DNA of 64,000 bases from Rhodoligotrophos sp. CJ14 (GCF_038811545.1 NZ_CP133319.1:1178001-1242000); one strand, 5' to 3'. Shown: positions 19,091-29,691, counted from the first letter of the stretch. Translations and numbers: made by a program. Notes: generated from the letters alone by a model not told the origin.

Positions 19091-20440
19091 ATGCAAGCAA
19101 CGGACACCAACCGCCTTCTCGACATTGCTGCCCGCACCATAGAGCACGCAAAACGCCTTGGGGCCGACGCTGCGGACGCGGTGATCGTGGAAGCGCTCTC
19201 TCATTCTGTCGACGTGCGCCTGGGTAAGCTCGAAGATCTGGAGCGGTCCGAAGGTCAGGACCTCGGGCTCAGGGTCTTTATCGGAGATGCGCAGGCCATC
19301 GTCTCCACCAATGATTTCACCGACGACAACCTCAAGACGCTGGCCGAGCGTGCGGTCGCCATGGCGAAGGTGAGCCCTCCCGATCCCTTCAGCGGTCTTG
19401 CGGCCACCGATGAGCTCGCTAAATCGATAGCCGATCTCGATCTCTTCGATGAGAAAACCCTCTCTGCAGCAGAGCTTCAGGATTTGGCCAAGGCCACTGA
19501 AGATGCAGCCCTTGCCGTGAAAGGCATCACCAATTCCGAAGGCGCCGGCGCCGGCTATACCGTAGCGGGGCTGGCTCTCGTCACCTCGACCGGCTTTGCC
19601 GGAAGCTACCGGCGCTCGGGCTTTGGTCTGTCCTGCTCGGTGGTTGCAGGCCAAGGCACCGGCATGGAACGGGACTATGAAAGCTCGAGCACAGTCCATT
19701 TTGCCGATCTGCGCAAACCTGAGGAGATTGGCCGCATCGCCGCTGAGCGGGCGGTCCGGCGGCTCAATCCGCGCAAGATCGGCTCGCGAAAGGGCACCGT
19801 TGTCTATGAGCCGCGCTTATCGCGCAGCCTTGTCGGCCATCTCCTGGGCGCCATAAATGGCGGAGCCATTGCCCGCGGCACGAGCTTCCTCAAACACGCG
19901 ATGGGCACCGCCATCTTGCCGGCCGACATCACCATCACCGATAACCCGATGAAGCCGCGTGGGGTACGTTCCCGCCCCTTCGACGGTGAGGGCTTGAGTG
20001 GCAAGCCCCTCGAACTGGTCTCCGGCGGTGTGCTCAACACGTGGATCCTCGATACCCGCTCGGCCCGCAAGCTGGGCCTTGCCTCGACCGGCCATGCCAG
20101 CCGCTCCGCCGGATCACCGCCCTCGCCGGCCGCCACCAATGTAACCCTCCTCCCGGGAAAGCGCTCGCGGACCGAGCTGCTGGCCGATATCGATGAGGGT
20201 CTTTGGGTGACCGACCTGTTGGGCCATGGCGCCAACCTGATCACCGGCGATTATAGCCGGGGTGCTGCCGGCTTCTGGATCGAGAAGGGCGAGATCGCCT
20301 ATCCCGTGGCCGAGATCACCATTGCCGGCAATCTCAAGGATATGTTTCGCAAGATGTCCGTGGCCGACGACATTGAATATCGCGGCGGTGTCGATACGCC
20401 GTCCATTCGCATTGAGGGCATGACGATTGCCGGCCGATGA
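19091..20440 (+). CDS. tldE: TldE/PmbA family metalloprotease subunit
   Basis: The 449-residue protein is the TldD partner; TldE lacks the HExxxH zinc motif, as seen here. Characteristic segments are GQDLGLRVFIGDAQA in the N-domain and the C-terminal TDLLGHGANLITGDYSRGAAG and GFWIEKGEIAYPVAEITIAG region. GAGG lies just before ATG 19091. The IMPase gene downstream overlaps its 3' end by 14 bases, so the ubiA-tldE-IMPase-DUF4170 genes probably form one transcript. Confidence 0.95.
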   Translation: MQATDTNRLLDIAARTIEHAKRLGADAADAVIVEALSHSVDVRLGKLEDLERSEGQDLGLRVFIGDAQAIVSTNDFTDDNLKTLAERAVAMAKVSPPDPFSGLAATDELAKSIADLDLFDEKTLSAAELQDLAKATEDAALAVKGITNSEGAGAGYTVAGLALVTSTGFAGSYRRSGFGLSCSVVAGQGTGMERDYESSSTVHFADLRKPEEIGRIAAERAVRRLNPRKIGSRKGTVVYEPRLSRSLVGHLLGAINGGAIARGTSFLKHAMGTAILPADITITDNPMKPRGVRSRPFDGEGLSGKPLELVSGGVLNTWILDTRSARKLGLASTGHASRSAGSPPSPAATNVTLLPGKRSRTELLADIDEGLWVTDLLGHGANLITGDYSRGAAGFWIEKGEIAYPVAEITIAGNLKDMFRKMSVADDIEYRGGVDTPSIRIEGMTIAGR

Positions 20441-21212
20441 TCTCGACCAGCTGACAGAGGCGGTGCGTGAAGCCGGCGCTCTGGCCATGAGCCTGCGCGC
20501 CAAGGGTGTCGATAGCTGGCACAAGGGCGACGGCACCCCCGTCACGGAAGCGGATATGGCGGTCGACCGGCTGCTCAAGGAGCGGCTGCTCGGCGCCCGT
20601 CCTGATTATGGTTGGCTGTCGGAGGAGACAGCCGACGACAAGCACCGTCTGCAGCATGAACGGGTGTGGATCGTTGATCCGATCGACGGGACCCGCTCCT
20701 TCATGTCGGGCGAGGACGACTGGTGCGTCGCCGCCGCCCTGGTGGAGGATGGCGACCCCATCGCCGCGGCAATCTTCAGCCCGCCCGCCGATCACATGTA
20801 CAGGGCATCCCGCGGGCAAGGCGCGACGCTCAACGGCGAGCGGATCTCCGTCTCCACATGCAGCGATGTGACCAGCGCGCGCATTCTCGCGCGGGAAAAT
20901 GCCTTCGCAGCCCGGCGCTGGCCCGGCAGACCCTGGCCGCATCTGACACTCGATATGCGCAAATCGATTGCTCTGCGCCTGTGCCTCGTTGCCTCAGCCG
21001 AGTTCGACGCAAGCTTCGCCCTGGGCGAGACCTCCGATTGGGATATCGCCGGCGCCCATCTCGTTGTGACCGAGGCGGGCGGCATTGTGACGACTTTGTC
21101 AGGCGAAATCCCCAGATATAACCAGATCCGGACCCGTCATGCGGGCGTGGTGGCCTCGGGTCCTGCCCTGCACCGGGAATTCATGGATCGGCTGCCATAT
21201 TTTTCCGGCTGA
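20427..21212 (+). CDS. inositol monophosphatase family protein
   Basis: A 261-residue magnesium-dependent phosphatase of the IMPase/CysQ/HisN superfamily. The metal ligands are in WLSEET (E66/E67) and WIVDPIDGTRSF (D84, D87), with the third aspartate in SDWDIAGAHLVVTEAGG. Candidate substrates include 3'-phosphoadenosine 5'-phosphate (CysQ) and inositol phosphates; sequence alone does not decide. The start is TTG at 20427 overlapping tldE by 14 bases, with GAGG 9 bases upstream. The following DUF4170 gene is its usual neighbour. Confidence 0.9.
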   Translation: MPADDLDQLTEAVREAGALAMSLRAKGVDSWHKGDGTPVTEADMAVDRLLKERLLGARPDYGWLSEETADDKHRLQHERVWIVDPIDGTRSFMSGEDDWCVAAALVEDGDPIAAAIFSPPADHMYRASRGQGATLNGERISVSTCSDVTSARILARENAFAARRWPGRPWPHLTLDMRKSIALRLCLVASAEFDASFALGETSDWDIAGAHLVVTEAGGIVTTLSGEIPRYNQIRTRHAGVVASGPALHREFMDRLPYFSG

Positions 21213-21259
21213 CGGCAGCGCCGCGCTGCGACCACCGGATACCTTTTGAGGAGAAACCG

Positions 21260-21508
21260 ATGACCGCATCTTCCCCTGCGCAGGAGAAGCAGCTTCTGCA
21301 TTTGGTTTTTGGGGGCGAGTTGGAGAGCCTGGACAGCACGCGCTTCAAGAACCTGAAGGAGCTCGATATCGTCGGCATCTACCCCAACTTCGCCGAAGCG
21401 AAGAAGGCCTGGGCCGGCAAGGCACAGGCGACGGTGGACAATGCACAGATGCGCTACTTCATCGTGCATCTGCATCGCCTGCTCGATCCGGAAAACGACG
21501 GGCTCTGA
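21260..21508 (+). CDS. DUF4170 family protein
   Basis: A small 82-residue protein with the family core LHLVFGGELESLDSTRF and DIVGIYPNFAEAKKAWAGKAQ, ending in a RYFIVHLHRLLDPE segment. DUF4170 genes sit next to IMPase-family genes across alphaproteobacteria, as here (47-base gap), but the function is unknown. GAGGAG lies 6 bases before ATG 21260. It is convergent with ribF. Confidence 0.9.
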   Translation: MTASSPAQEKQLLHLVFGGELESLDSTRFKNLKELDIVGIYPNFAEAKKAWAGKAQATVDNAQMRYFIVHLHRLLDPENDGL

Positions 21509-21536
21509 ACCCCTTGGGGCGGCATCTTCGCCTAGT

Positions 21537-22529
21537 CTAGAGCCGCCCTTCTACTTGCAGCTTACCCAGGGGAAACCGCGCGATGGGATCGTCCGCATCG
21601 ACCCGCGCGAGCACCCGATCGATCTCCGCCACATCCTTTTCCATCTGCGCCGTCAGGGCCTCGACATCCGCAAACGCTTTATCCCCGCGGATATAGGCGA
21701 TGAACTCTATCGCAAGCTGCTCGCCATAGAGATCTCCGGAGAAATTGAGCAGGAAGACCTCGAGCACCACATCCGTCTTGCCGAATGTGGGGCGCTTTCC
21801 GATATAGCCGGCACCGCGCCAGACGGTCTCGCCGCGGCGCACCCGCACCGCATAGATGCCCTCGCCCGGCTCACAGCCATCATCGAGCTTCACATTGATC
21901 GTGGGAAAGCCGAGCGTGCGCCCGCGCTGGTCCCCGGGCACCACGGTTGCAAGGATCGTCCAGCGGTAACCGAGCTGTTCGGCTGCGATCTCAACCGCTC
22001 CATGGCGCAATTCCTGGCGAATGGCGCTGGAGGCAAAGGGCGCCACCCCGCTATCGTCGGTCACCTGATCAACCACGGTGACGCTGAAGCCAAGATCACG
22101 CCCGAGCCTCATCATCAGATCCGGCGAGCCCTTGCGCCCCTTGCCGAAATGGAAATCATAACCGGTGATCACATGGCTGACGGCGAGACGTCCAACCAGT
22201 TCCTCGCGCACGAAGGTCTCGGCCTCTTTCGAGGCAAGCGTCCGATCGAAGGTGAGGATCGATACGAAATCAGCACCGCACCCGCGCAGCAGCCTGACCT
22301 TCATTTCCGCCGGCGTGATGCGAAACACGGGCTGGTCCGGGCGAAAGAAAGTGCGGGGGTGGGGCTCGAAGGTCACGACGCCAAAGGGCACGCCGCGTCG
22401 CGCCGCCTCTTCCCGTGCATCCGCCAGCAGCCTCTGATGCCCCCGATGCACCCCGTCATAATTGCCGATCGCAACGACGGCGCCCCGGCATTCCGCCGGC
22501 ACCGGTCTATTATCGAAAATCGTATGCAT
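21537..22529 (-). CDS. ribF: bifunctional riboflavin kinase / FAD synthetase
   Basis: RibF phosphorylates riboflavin to FMN and adenylates FMN to FAD. The 330-residue protein has an N-terminal nucleotidyltransferase domain with GNYDGVHRGHQRLL (about residue 22) and the GYDFHFGKGRKG loop, and a C-terminal flavokinase domain with GRTLGFPTINV and GIYAVRV. The start MHTIFDN at 22529 lies 10 bases after the MaoC stop; an upstream in-frame ATG at 22586 would sit inside the MaoC gene. Confidence 0.95.
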   Translation of the reverse strand: MHTIFDNRPVPAECRGAVVAIGNYDGVHRGHQRLLADAREEAARRGVPFGVVTFEPHPRTFFRPDQPVFRITPAEMKVRLLRGCGADFVSILTFDRTLASKEAETFVREELVGRLAVSHVITGYDFHFGKGRKGSPDLMMRLGRDLGFSVTVVDQVTDDSGVAPFASSAIRQELRHGAVEIAAEQLGYRWTILATVVPGDQRGRTLGFPTINVKLDDGCEPGEGIYAVRVRRGETVWRGAGYIGKRPTFGKTDVVLEVFLLNFSGDLYGEQLAIEFIAYIRGDKAFADVEALTAQMEKDVAEIDRVLARVDADDPIARFPLGKLQVEGRL

Positions 22530-22539
22530 ACTGTCTCGT

Positions 22540-22977
22540 TCAGCCTTGCGCCTTGGCCGCGGGCGCCAGCACCTTGGCCTCTCCATCGACCACGATCACA
22601 TCGCCGACCTTCACCTCGCAGGCCAGCGTCACCCGCCGCCGCCGTTGATCGATCTCGGTGATCTCGACACTCGCGGTCACCTCGTCGCCGCAATGCACCG
22701 GCGCACGGAAATTGAGAGATTGCGAAAGATAGATCGTGCCCTGCCCCGGCAGCTGCATGCCGATGACGGTTGAGATGAGGCTTGCCGAAAGCATGCCATG
22801 CGCGATCCGGGTTTTGAAGCGCGTGCTGGCCGCGAACGCATCGTCCAGATGGACCGGATTGTGGTCACCGGAGACATCGGCGAACGCCCTGATCGCCTCA
22901 TCGTCAATGACTTTGCTGAGGCTCGCCCGCATGCCAACCGTCAGGTCATCGATAGTATAGGAACTGAGGACTGTCAT
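22540..22977 (-). CDS. MaoC-like (R)-specific enoyl-CoA hydratase
   Basis: A 145-residue single hotdog-fold protein. The hydratase-2 motif FADVSGDHNPVHLDDAFA (about residues 32-49) carries the catalytic aspartate and histidine, followed by HGMLSASLIS. Such enzymes hydrate trans-2-enoyl-CoA to (R)-3-hydroxyacyl-CoA, feeding polyhydroxyalkanoate synthesis or fatty acid metabolism. It lies between a HAD gene and ribF on the same strand. Confidence 0.9.
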   Translation of the reverse strand: MTVLSSYTIDDLTVGMRASLSKVIDDEAIRAFADVSGDHNPVHLDDAFAASTRFKTRIAHGMLSASLISTVIGMQLPGQGTIYLSQSLNFRAPVHCGDEVTASVEITEIDQRRRRVTLACEVKVGDVIVVDGEAKVLAPAAKAQG

Positions 22978-23119
22978 GATCTCCGACCCGTGGCCACGCT
23001 AACTCCTGCCATCTGTGGCCATGCCACCCTGACCCTGCCATGCGAGGTCGCATCGGCCCGCGCGCTCGCAAACGCTGCGGACTTTATAGGCAGGCCCTTC
23101 TTGCTGCAATGCGCAATGG

Positions 23120-23992
23120 TCACCACCGAAGGTCCGGCAGGACCCCCTTAAGACGCAGGCCTGGCGCGACCTCTTCAAGCCGCGCAAGCAGCGGGTCGAG
23201 CGCATCTGCCTTGCCCTGATGCAGCTCCTCGAGCTCATGCGCATGGATGCCGCCAGCGATGAACACCGCGTCAATGCCATTGAGCGCAGCCCCGCGCATA
23301 TCCGTTTCCATGCCATCGCCGATGGCCAGAGCTTCATCCTTGCTGATCGGCTCGCCCGCGATGTCCCGGGCAAGAGCGAGCGCATCCTCATAGATCAGCG
23401 GGTCCGGCTTGCCGGTGAACACGACCTCCCCACCGAGCTGTTCATAGAGCTCCGCGAGCGCGCCCGCGCAATAGAGCAGCCGGTCTCCCTTTTGCACCAC
23501 CTTGTCCGGATTGGCGCAATAGAGGATCTGCCCCTTGTCCATCATGCGCCGCAGCATCGGCTGGTAATCGTCAGGCGTTTCGGTCAGATCATCCATCAGA
23601 CCGGTGCAGAGAACAATTTCCGCTTCGCCGATGCCGACCTCCGCGATATCCAGCCCTTCGATGAGCCCGCGATCGCGGGCTGGCCCGAGGAAATGCACGG
23701 CCGGATGTCCATGCTCGACGACAAGCCGGCGCATCACATCCCCGGATGCCAGCACCCTGTCATAGGCATCGCGCGGCACCCCCATACGGTCGAGCTGCGC
23801 AACCACCGGTTCAAATGGCCGCGGTGCATTGGTGATCAGCACAACGATCCCGCCTTCGCGGCGAAAGCGTTGCAGAGCCTCCACCGCAGGCGCGTAAGCC
23901 GCAATGCCGTTATGCACAACACCCCAGACATCGCAAAGCCAGAGCCGGTGCCGTCCCGCGATCTGCGAGATGCCGTCGAGAAGAACCGTCAT
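23120..23992 (-). CDS. HAD superfamily class IIA hydrolase (TIGR01459-like)
   Basis: A 290-residue phosphatase-type HAD protein. The nucleophile region reads LCDVWGVVHNG, the variant DVWG form typical of this alphaproteobacterial subfamily, followed by ITNAPRP (motif II), GKPDPLIY (motif III lysine) and IGDGMETDMRGA (motif IV). The cap lies between motifs II and III, giving class IIA. The physiological substrate is unknown. The start MTVLLDG at 23992 is preferred to an in-frame ATG at 24043 that nearly abuts the aminotransferase stop. Confidence 0.9.
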   Translation of the reverse strand: MTVLLDGISQIAGRHRLWLCDVWGVVHNGIAAYAPAVEALQRFRREGGIVVLITNAPRPFEPVVAQLDRMGVPRDAYDRVLASGDVMRRLVVEHGHPAVHFLGPARDRGLIEGLDIAEVGIGEAEIVLCTGLMDDLTETPDDYQPMLRRMMDKGQILYCANPDKVVQKGDRLLYCAGALAELYEQLGGEVVFTGKPDPLIYEDALALARDIAGEPISKDEALAIGDGMETDMRGAALNGIDAVFIAGGIHAHELEELHQGKADALDPLLARLEEVAPGLRLKGVLPDLRW

Positions 23993-24049
23993 TGAATTCC
24001 CGGGTAGATGGTAAGGCCCTCCCGCTTCGAACGGGAGGGCCAATAAACG

Positions 24050-25393
24050 TCAGTCCAAAGACTTGAGCAGCTTCGCCATCTTGTCGAAGATCTCGCCGAT
24101 CTGGGCTTCGGTGATGATCAGCGGCGGCGAGAGCGCGATCGTGTCGCCGGTGATGCGGATCATCAGGTCAAAGTCATGGAACGCCTTGTTCATGGCCTGA
24201 TAGCCGCGCTTGCCAACCCCATCCTTATGCGGATCGAGATCGATGCCCGCCACGAGGCCAATGGTGCGGATATCCGCCACATGGGGCAGCCCTTTGAGGG
24301 CGTGCGCCGCATCCGCCCAGACACCCTCGAGTTCGCGCGCCCGCTCGAACAGGCCCTCGTCCCGATAGACATCGAGGCTCGCAAGCGCTGCAGCGGCAGC
24401 CACCGGATGGCCCGTATAGGTATAACCATGGAACAGCTCGATCGCGTTCTCAGGCCCGGTCATGAAGGCCTCATACACGTGATCGCGCACGATGGCGCCA
24501 CCCATGGGCACCGCACCCGAGGTTACACCCTTCGCGAAGGTGATGATATCCGGCGTAACCCCATAGCGCTCGGCGGCAAATGCATAGCCCAAACGGCCGA
24601 AGCCCGTGATCACCTCATCGAAGATCAGGAGGATGCCGTGTTTATCGCAGATCTCGCGCAACCGCTGCAGATAGCCCTGCGGAGGCGGCAGAACACCGGT
24701 AGAACCCGCCATCGGCTCGACGATGACTGCGGCAACCGTCGAGGCATCATGCAGGGTGACGATGCGCTCGAGATCATCGGCGAGATGCGCGCCCCATGCA
24801 GGCTCGCCACGCGAATAGGCCTGCTCGGCGCGGTTATATGTATGCGGCAGATGATCAACGCCGGTCAGCAGCGAGCCGAAGAACTTGCGATTGTTCACAA
24901 TGCCGCCGACGCTGATGCCGCCGAAGCCCACGCCGTGATATCCACGCTCGCGGCCGATGAGCCGCGTCCGCTGCCCCTGCCCTCTCACATTGTGATAGGC
25001 GAGCGCGATCTTGAGCGCAGTGTCCGCAGCCTCCGAGCCTGAATTGCAGAAGAACACATAATTGAGGTCAGCCGGGGCGAGTGTGGCGATCCGCGACGCC
25101 GCCTCGAATGCCTTGGGATGGCCGAACTGGAAGTTCGGAGCATAGTCGAGCTCCGCCGCCTGGCGCTGGATCGCCTCCACGATCGGTGTGCGGCAATGCC
25201 CAGCATTCGAGCACCACAGGCCCGCCGTGCCATCCATCACCGCGCGGCCATCGGTGGAGTAATAGAACATGTCCTTGGCGCGCGAGATCATCCGTGGGCT
25301 TTGCTTGAAGGCCCGGTTGCTCGTGAAGGGCATCCAATAGGATTGCAGGTTGTTCGGCGTGGGCTCCCAGCGCGCCGCATGGGCTTCGGACAT
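24050..25393 (-). CDS. class III aminotransferase (beta-alanine/omega-amino acid:pyruvate type)
   Basis: The 447-residue PLP enzyme shows NLQSYWMPFTSNRAFK at the N-terminus, typical of beta-alanine:pyruvate and related omega-aminotransferases, FCNSGSEAADTALK for phosphate binding, LIFDEVITGFGR with the PLP-binding aspartate, and FAKGVTSGAVPMGG containing the PLP lysine. The preferred amino donor cannot be told from sequence. ATG 25393 with GGAG 11 bases upstream is chosen; the frame is open to 25450. It is divergent from the GH19 gene. Confidence 0.92.
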   Translation of the reverse strand: MSEAHAARWEPTPNNLQSYWMPFTSNRAFKQSPRMISRAKDMFYYSTDGRAVMDGTAGLWCSNAGHCRTPIVEAIQRQAAELDYAPNFQFGHPKAFEAASRIATLAPADLNYVFFCNSGSEAADTALKIALAYHNVRGQGQRTRLIGRERGYHGVGFGGISVGGIVNNRKFFGSLLTGVDHLPHTYNRAEQAYSRGEPAWGAHLADDLERIVTLHDASTVAAVIVEPMAGSTGVLPPPQGYLQRLREICDKHGILLIFDEVITGFGRLGYAFAAERYGVTPDIITFAKGVTSGAVPMGGAIVRDHVYEAFMTGPENAIELFHGYTYTGHPVAAAAALASLDVYRDEGLFERARELEGVWADAAHALKGLPHVADIRTIGLVAGIDLDPHKDGVGKRGYQAMNKAFHDFDLMIRITGDTIALSPPLIITEAQIGEIFDKMAKLLKSLD

Positions 25394-25634
25394 GATGCTT
25401 GTTCTCCAGATCGGACATGGCGCTGCCGCATAGGCAACGCCGAACCTCAATTATCCTATCAGAGGGCTGCTCGACAGCGCAAATCGCAACCAATGATGCG
25501 ACGGATTTGCCCTGAAGCCCCGCCATACGGCAAGGCGCAAATTCCGTCATGATGGCTCCTTCCCACCGCCCCCCTGCCGTCGCAGTTTCCAGGCAACTCA
25601 AGAGCGTGACCAACGCCATCAATGGAGTTGCCCA

Positions 25635-26486
25635 ATGGCATCTATCACATTCGAGCAGATGAAGACGATCGCGCCCCGTGGCAAGGAGGACGCGCTCAAT
25701 GCCGTGGTGAAGTTCCTCGATCAGCATGGCGAAGAATACGGTCTCACCACTCCGGTCAGAACCGCGCATTTCATTGCCCAATTGGCCCATGAATCAGACG
25801 GGTTTCGCGCCACGGAAGAATATGCATCAGGCGCGGCTTATGAGGGTCGGATGTCCCTTGGCAATACCGAAGAGGGTGATGGCATGAGATTCAAGGGCCG
25901 CGGCTTCATCATGCTGACCGGCCGAAAGAACTATACCGAATATGGCGAAAAACTTGGCGTCGACCTGGTGAACCACCCGGAAAAGGCTGAAGAACCTGAG
26001 ATCGCCATGAAGATCGCCGCCCAATACTGGAAGGATAATAACCTTAATGAGCTTGCCGATAAGAACGCGATCGTCGGAATTACTCAGAAAATCAATGGTG
26101 GCGTGAACGGCTTCGATAACCGCAAGGCGTATTTCATCAAGGCAGCCGAGCAACTGGGTGACTTGGACCGTCAGACTGCAGAGGTCCAGGAAATCTCCGG
26201 CAAGGACCTCTGGGGTCCCGGACAGAAGGGTCCCCATATCTCAGCTTTGCAGACCGAGCTCAATGAGAAGATGGGCTCCTATATGGATAAGACCCTCGAT
26301 GTGGATGGGAAATACGGCCCAGCAATGGTCCGCGCCGTTAAGCTTGCGGAAACCAAGATCAACGAGCACGCGCAACGTGACGTTTTGCACATTGATGGCA
26401 TCGCTGATCCGTTGATGCGGGAGGAACTTCATAAATATCCAGAGGTCACGCCCACCACGGACATTGCAACCACGACCATGGCTTGA
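25635..26486 (+). CDS. GH19 endolysin-like protein with C-terminal cell-wall-binding domain
   Basis: The 283-residue protein resembles glycoside hydrolase family 19 enzymes (chitinase/phage endolysin fold). The N-terminal domain has HFIAQLAHESDGF with catalytic-type E53, EEYASGAAYEGR (E61/E62, E70) and the RFKGRGFIMLTGRKNY substrate segment at about 85-100. The part after residue 190 (LWGPGQKGPHISALQTELN, VDGKYGPAMVRAVK) looks like a peptidoglycan-binding domain, so it is placed after the catalytic domain. No signal peptide is visible, and there are no holin, spanin or tail genes nearby. Its codon use is visibly more AT-rich than the flanking genes, which suggests transfer. It may be a phage remnant or a host-adapted lysin. 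Confidence 0.8.
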   Translation: MASITFEQMKTIAPRGKEDALNAVVKFLDQHGEEYGLTTPVRTAHFIAQLAHESDGFRATEEYASGAAYEGRMSLGNTEEGDGMRFKGRGFIMLTGRKNYTEYGEKLGVDLVNHPEKAEEPEIAMKIAAQYWKDNNLNELADKNAIVGITQKINGGVNGFDNRKAYFIKAAEQLGDLDRQTAEVQEISGKDLWGPGQKGPHISALQTELNEKMGSYMDKTLDVDGKYGPAMVRAVKLAETKINEHAQRDVLHIDGIADPLMREELHKYPEVTPTTDIATTTMA

Positions 26487-26511
26487 TAAGCCGAGATGGT
26501 TCGATAGTCTC

Positions 26512-26536
26512 GGGCTAGCGCGCTCAGCGCTAGCCC
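26512..26536 (+). terminator. Perfect hairpin after the GH19 gene
   Basis: GGGCTAGCGC-GCTCA-GCGCTAGCCC forms a 10-base perfect stem with a 5-base loop, 26 bases after the stop. No T run follows, so it may be a terminator or a transcript-end stabiliser separating this gene from groES. Confidence 0.6.
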
Positions 26537-26583
26537 TGCATCGAGGCGTTGGACGCTGCCATCGCCTTCTCTCCAGCTTCCTC

Positions 26584-26613
26584 TTGACTTTCGCAGTCCC
26601 CTTCTCCTATCTA
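26584..26613 (+). promoter_or_regulatory. groESL promoter
   Basis: TTGACT (26584-26589) and CTATCT (26607-26612) are 17 bases apart and lie just upstream of the CIRCE operator. The elements resemble both a housekeeping and an alphaproteobacterial heat-shock (RpoH) promoter. The transcript would begin near or within CIRCE. Confidence 0.6.
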
Positions 26614-26621
26614 GCTGCACG

Positions 26622-26648
26622 TTAGCACTCTCTCCTTTAGAGTGCTAA
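26622..26648 (+). promoter_or_regulatory. CIRCE operator (HrcA binding site)
   Basis: TTAGCACTC-9 bases-GAGTGCTAA is an exact match to the CIRCE consensus, 114 bases before groES. HrcA repressor binds this site and is released on heat stress. hrcA itself is not in the window. Confidence 0.95.
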
Positions 26649-26762
26649 ACGGATCCCGTTTAGGCGCATGCTGCTGGGATCTAGCTCTATCGAGGTCTGA
26701 ACCTCGTTCCATGAATTCCGCGAGCCCCGCGAGGGCCGATCACCATTAGGGAGTTCGAGACT

Positions 26763-27053
26763 ATGTCTTTCCGCCCATTGCACGATCGCGTTGTCGTGCG
26801 CCGCATCGAGGAGGTCGCCAAGACTGCCGGCGGCATCATCATCCCCGACACCGCTCAGGAGAAGCCGCAGCAGGGCGAAGTGATCGCGGTTGGTCCCGGC
26901 GCCCGCGGGGAAGACGGAAAGGTTAATCCGCTCGACGTGAAGAAGGGCGACAAGGTGCTGTTCGGCAAGTGGTCCGGCACCGAGGTCAAGATCAACGGCG
27001 AAGAACTGCTGATCATGAAGGAAAGCGACATCATGGGCGTGATCGAGGGCTGA
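26763..27053 (+). CDS. groES: co-chaperonin GroES
   Basis: The 96-residue co-chaperonin caps the GroEL folding chamber. The start [14 protein letters not shown], the mobile loop [19 protein letters not shown] at about 20-38 and the ending [10 protein letters not shown]-type motif ([11 protein letters not shown]) are standard. It is the first gene of the CIRCE-controlled operon. Confidence 0.98.
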   Translation: MSFRPLHDRVVVRRIEEVAKTAGGIIIPDTAQEKPQQGEVIAVGPGARGEDGKVNPLDVKKGDKVLFGKWSGTEVKINGEELLIMKESDIMGVIEG

Positions 27054-27073
27054 TCCCTCGCGACCGATGATGA

Positions 27074-28759
<1,686 letters not shown>

Positions 28760-28788
28760 TCACGCCGCGCACATCTCTGAGAGAGGGC

Positions 28789-28823
28789 GGCCGTCCGGAG
28801 CGATCCGGGCGGCCTTTCATTTT
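28789..28823 (+). terminator. groESL terminator
   Basis: GGCCGTCCGG-AGCGAT-CCGGGCGGCC (one G-T wobble) followed by tttcatttt, 29 bases after the groEL stop, is a typical intrinsic terminator. Confidence 0.85.
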
Positions 28824-28840
28824 GGGGAGGGGAGCACGAT

Positions 28841-29332
28841 CTAGAAATAGGCGATGAGCCGGCCCGCGAGCGCAACGCCCAGCCATAGCGCGATGGAAAT
28901 GGCCGCCTGGGCTCGGCCAACCGGGGAAGCCGTCCTATCCCATTGCCCGAGCTGAGGGTTCCAGAGCCAGCGGAACAGGATTGCATTGGCAAGAACCAGC
29001 GCCAGAAGTCCCATCTTGATCCAGAACACGTAATTGCCGGCGATCGCGCGCGCATCCGCGGTGAACATGAGCCCGCCGGAGATGAGTTGGATGACGAACC
29101 CAGCCGCCGCGAGCGGCGTGACGAAGCGCGACAGCGCCGCCGCGTCGATCGCGCGCCCTAGTCCCAGGATCCTGAGATCGAGCACGATGATCGTGCCCGC
29201 AAGCAGCACAAGGCCCAGAATATGGCCGAGATTGGCCGCAGGATAGAGCCAGATCGAGTCCCTCAAGGCATGGGCAAAGCCGGAGGCTTCCAGCGTGACC
29301 GCCCATTCCGGCGGCCCGTGATGCTCCTCCAT
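28841..29332 (-). CDS. Integral membrane protein (DUF6644-like)
   Basis: A 163-residue protein with four to five hydrophobic helices and the N-terminal segment ALRDSIWLYPAANLGHILGLVLL. It starts 2 bases after the stop of a DUF6152 gene, and this pairing recurs in Rhizobiales. The family assignment to DUF6644 is from memory of such pairs. Histidines in the first helix (GHILG) and elsewhere could bind heme or metal, but no function is established. Confidence 0.7.
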   Translation of the reverse strand: MEEHHGPPEWAVTLEASGFAHALRDSIWLYPAANLGHILGLVLLAGTIIVLDLRILGLGRAIDAAALSRFVTPLAAAGFVIQLISGGLMFTADARAIAGNYVFWIKMGLLALVLANAILFRWLWNPQLGQWDRTASPVGRAQAAISIALWLGVALAGRLIAYF

Positions 29333-29334
29333 AC

Positions 29335-29691
29335 CTAACGCAGCTCGACGGTCTTGCCATCGACCGTGACACGCTCGGCCCTGAGTTCGCCCTCATGACG
29401 CCGGCTGGGATAGCCCTCGACGATCACGCTCTTGCCCACCGCGAGATCCTCCCGAGGCAATCCGCGGGCCTGCATGCGCGAGGGCGGCGCCAGCACCACA
29501 TTCCACCGTTTGCCCTGATACTCCATCACGAGCATGCCATGCGGGCTTTGATAGCTCATATCGAGGATCGGTGCCTCGAAGCGCAGCACCGTATCGGCAT
29601 CATAGCTGTTCCAGCCGTGATGCGCCTGCGCAATGCCGGCGGGTGCCCAGGCAAGAACCAAGGCAAGACTGGCGTGACGGAAAGTGATCAT
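29335..29691 (-). CDS. DUF6152-like periplasmic protein
   Basis: The 118-residue protein has a signal peptide ending near AQAHHGW, so the mature protein begins with the HHGW motif characteristic of this family. The rest is an all-beta domain with VEGYPSRRHEGELRAERV, resembling a small OB-fold. It is cotranscribed with the membrane protein downstream. Function is unknown; the exposed HH at the mature N-terminus suggests metal binding (inference). Confidence 0.72.
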   Translation of the reverse strand: MITFRHASLALVLAWAPAGIAQAHHGWNSYDADTVLRFEAPILDMSYQSPHGMLVMEYQGKRWNVVLAPPSRMQARGLPREDLAVGKSVIVEGYPSRRHEGELRAERVTVDGKTVELR

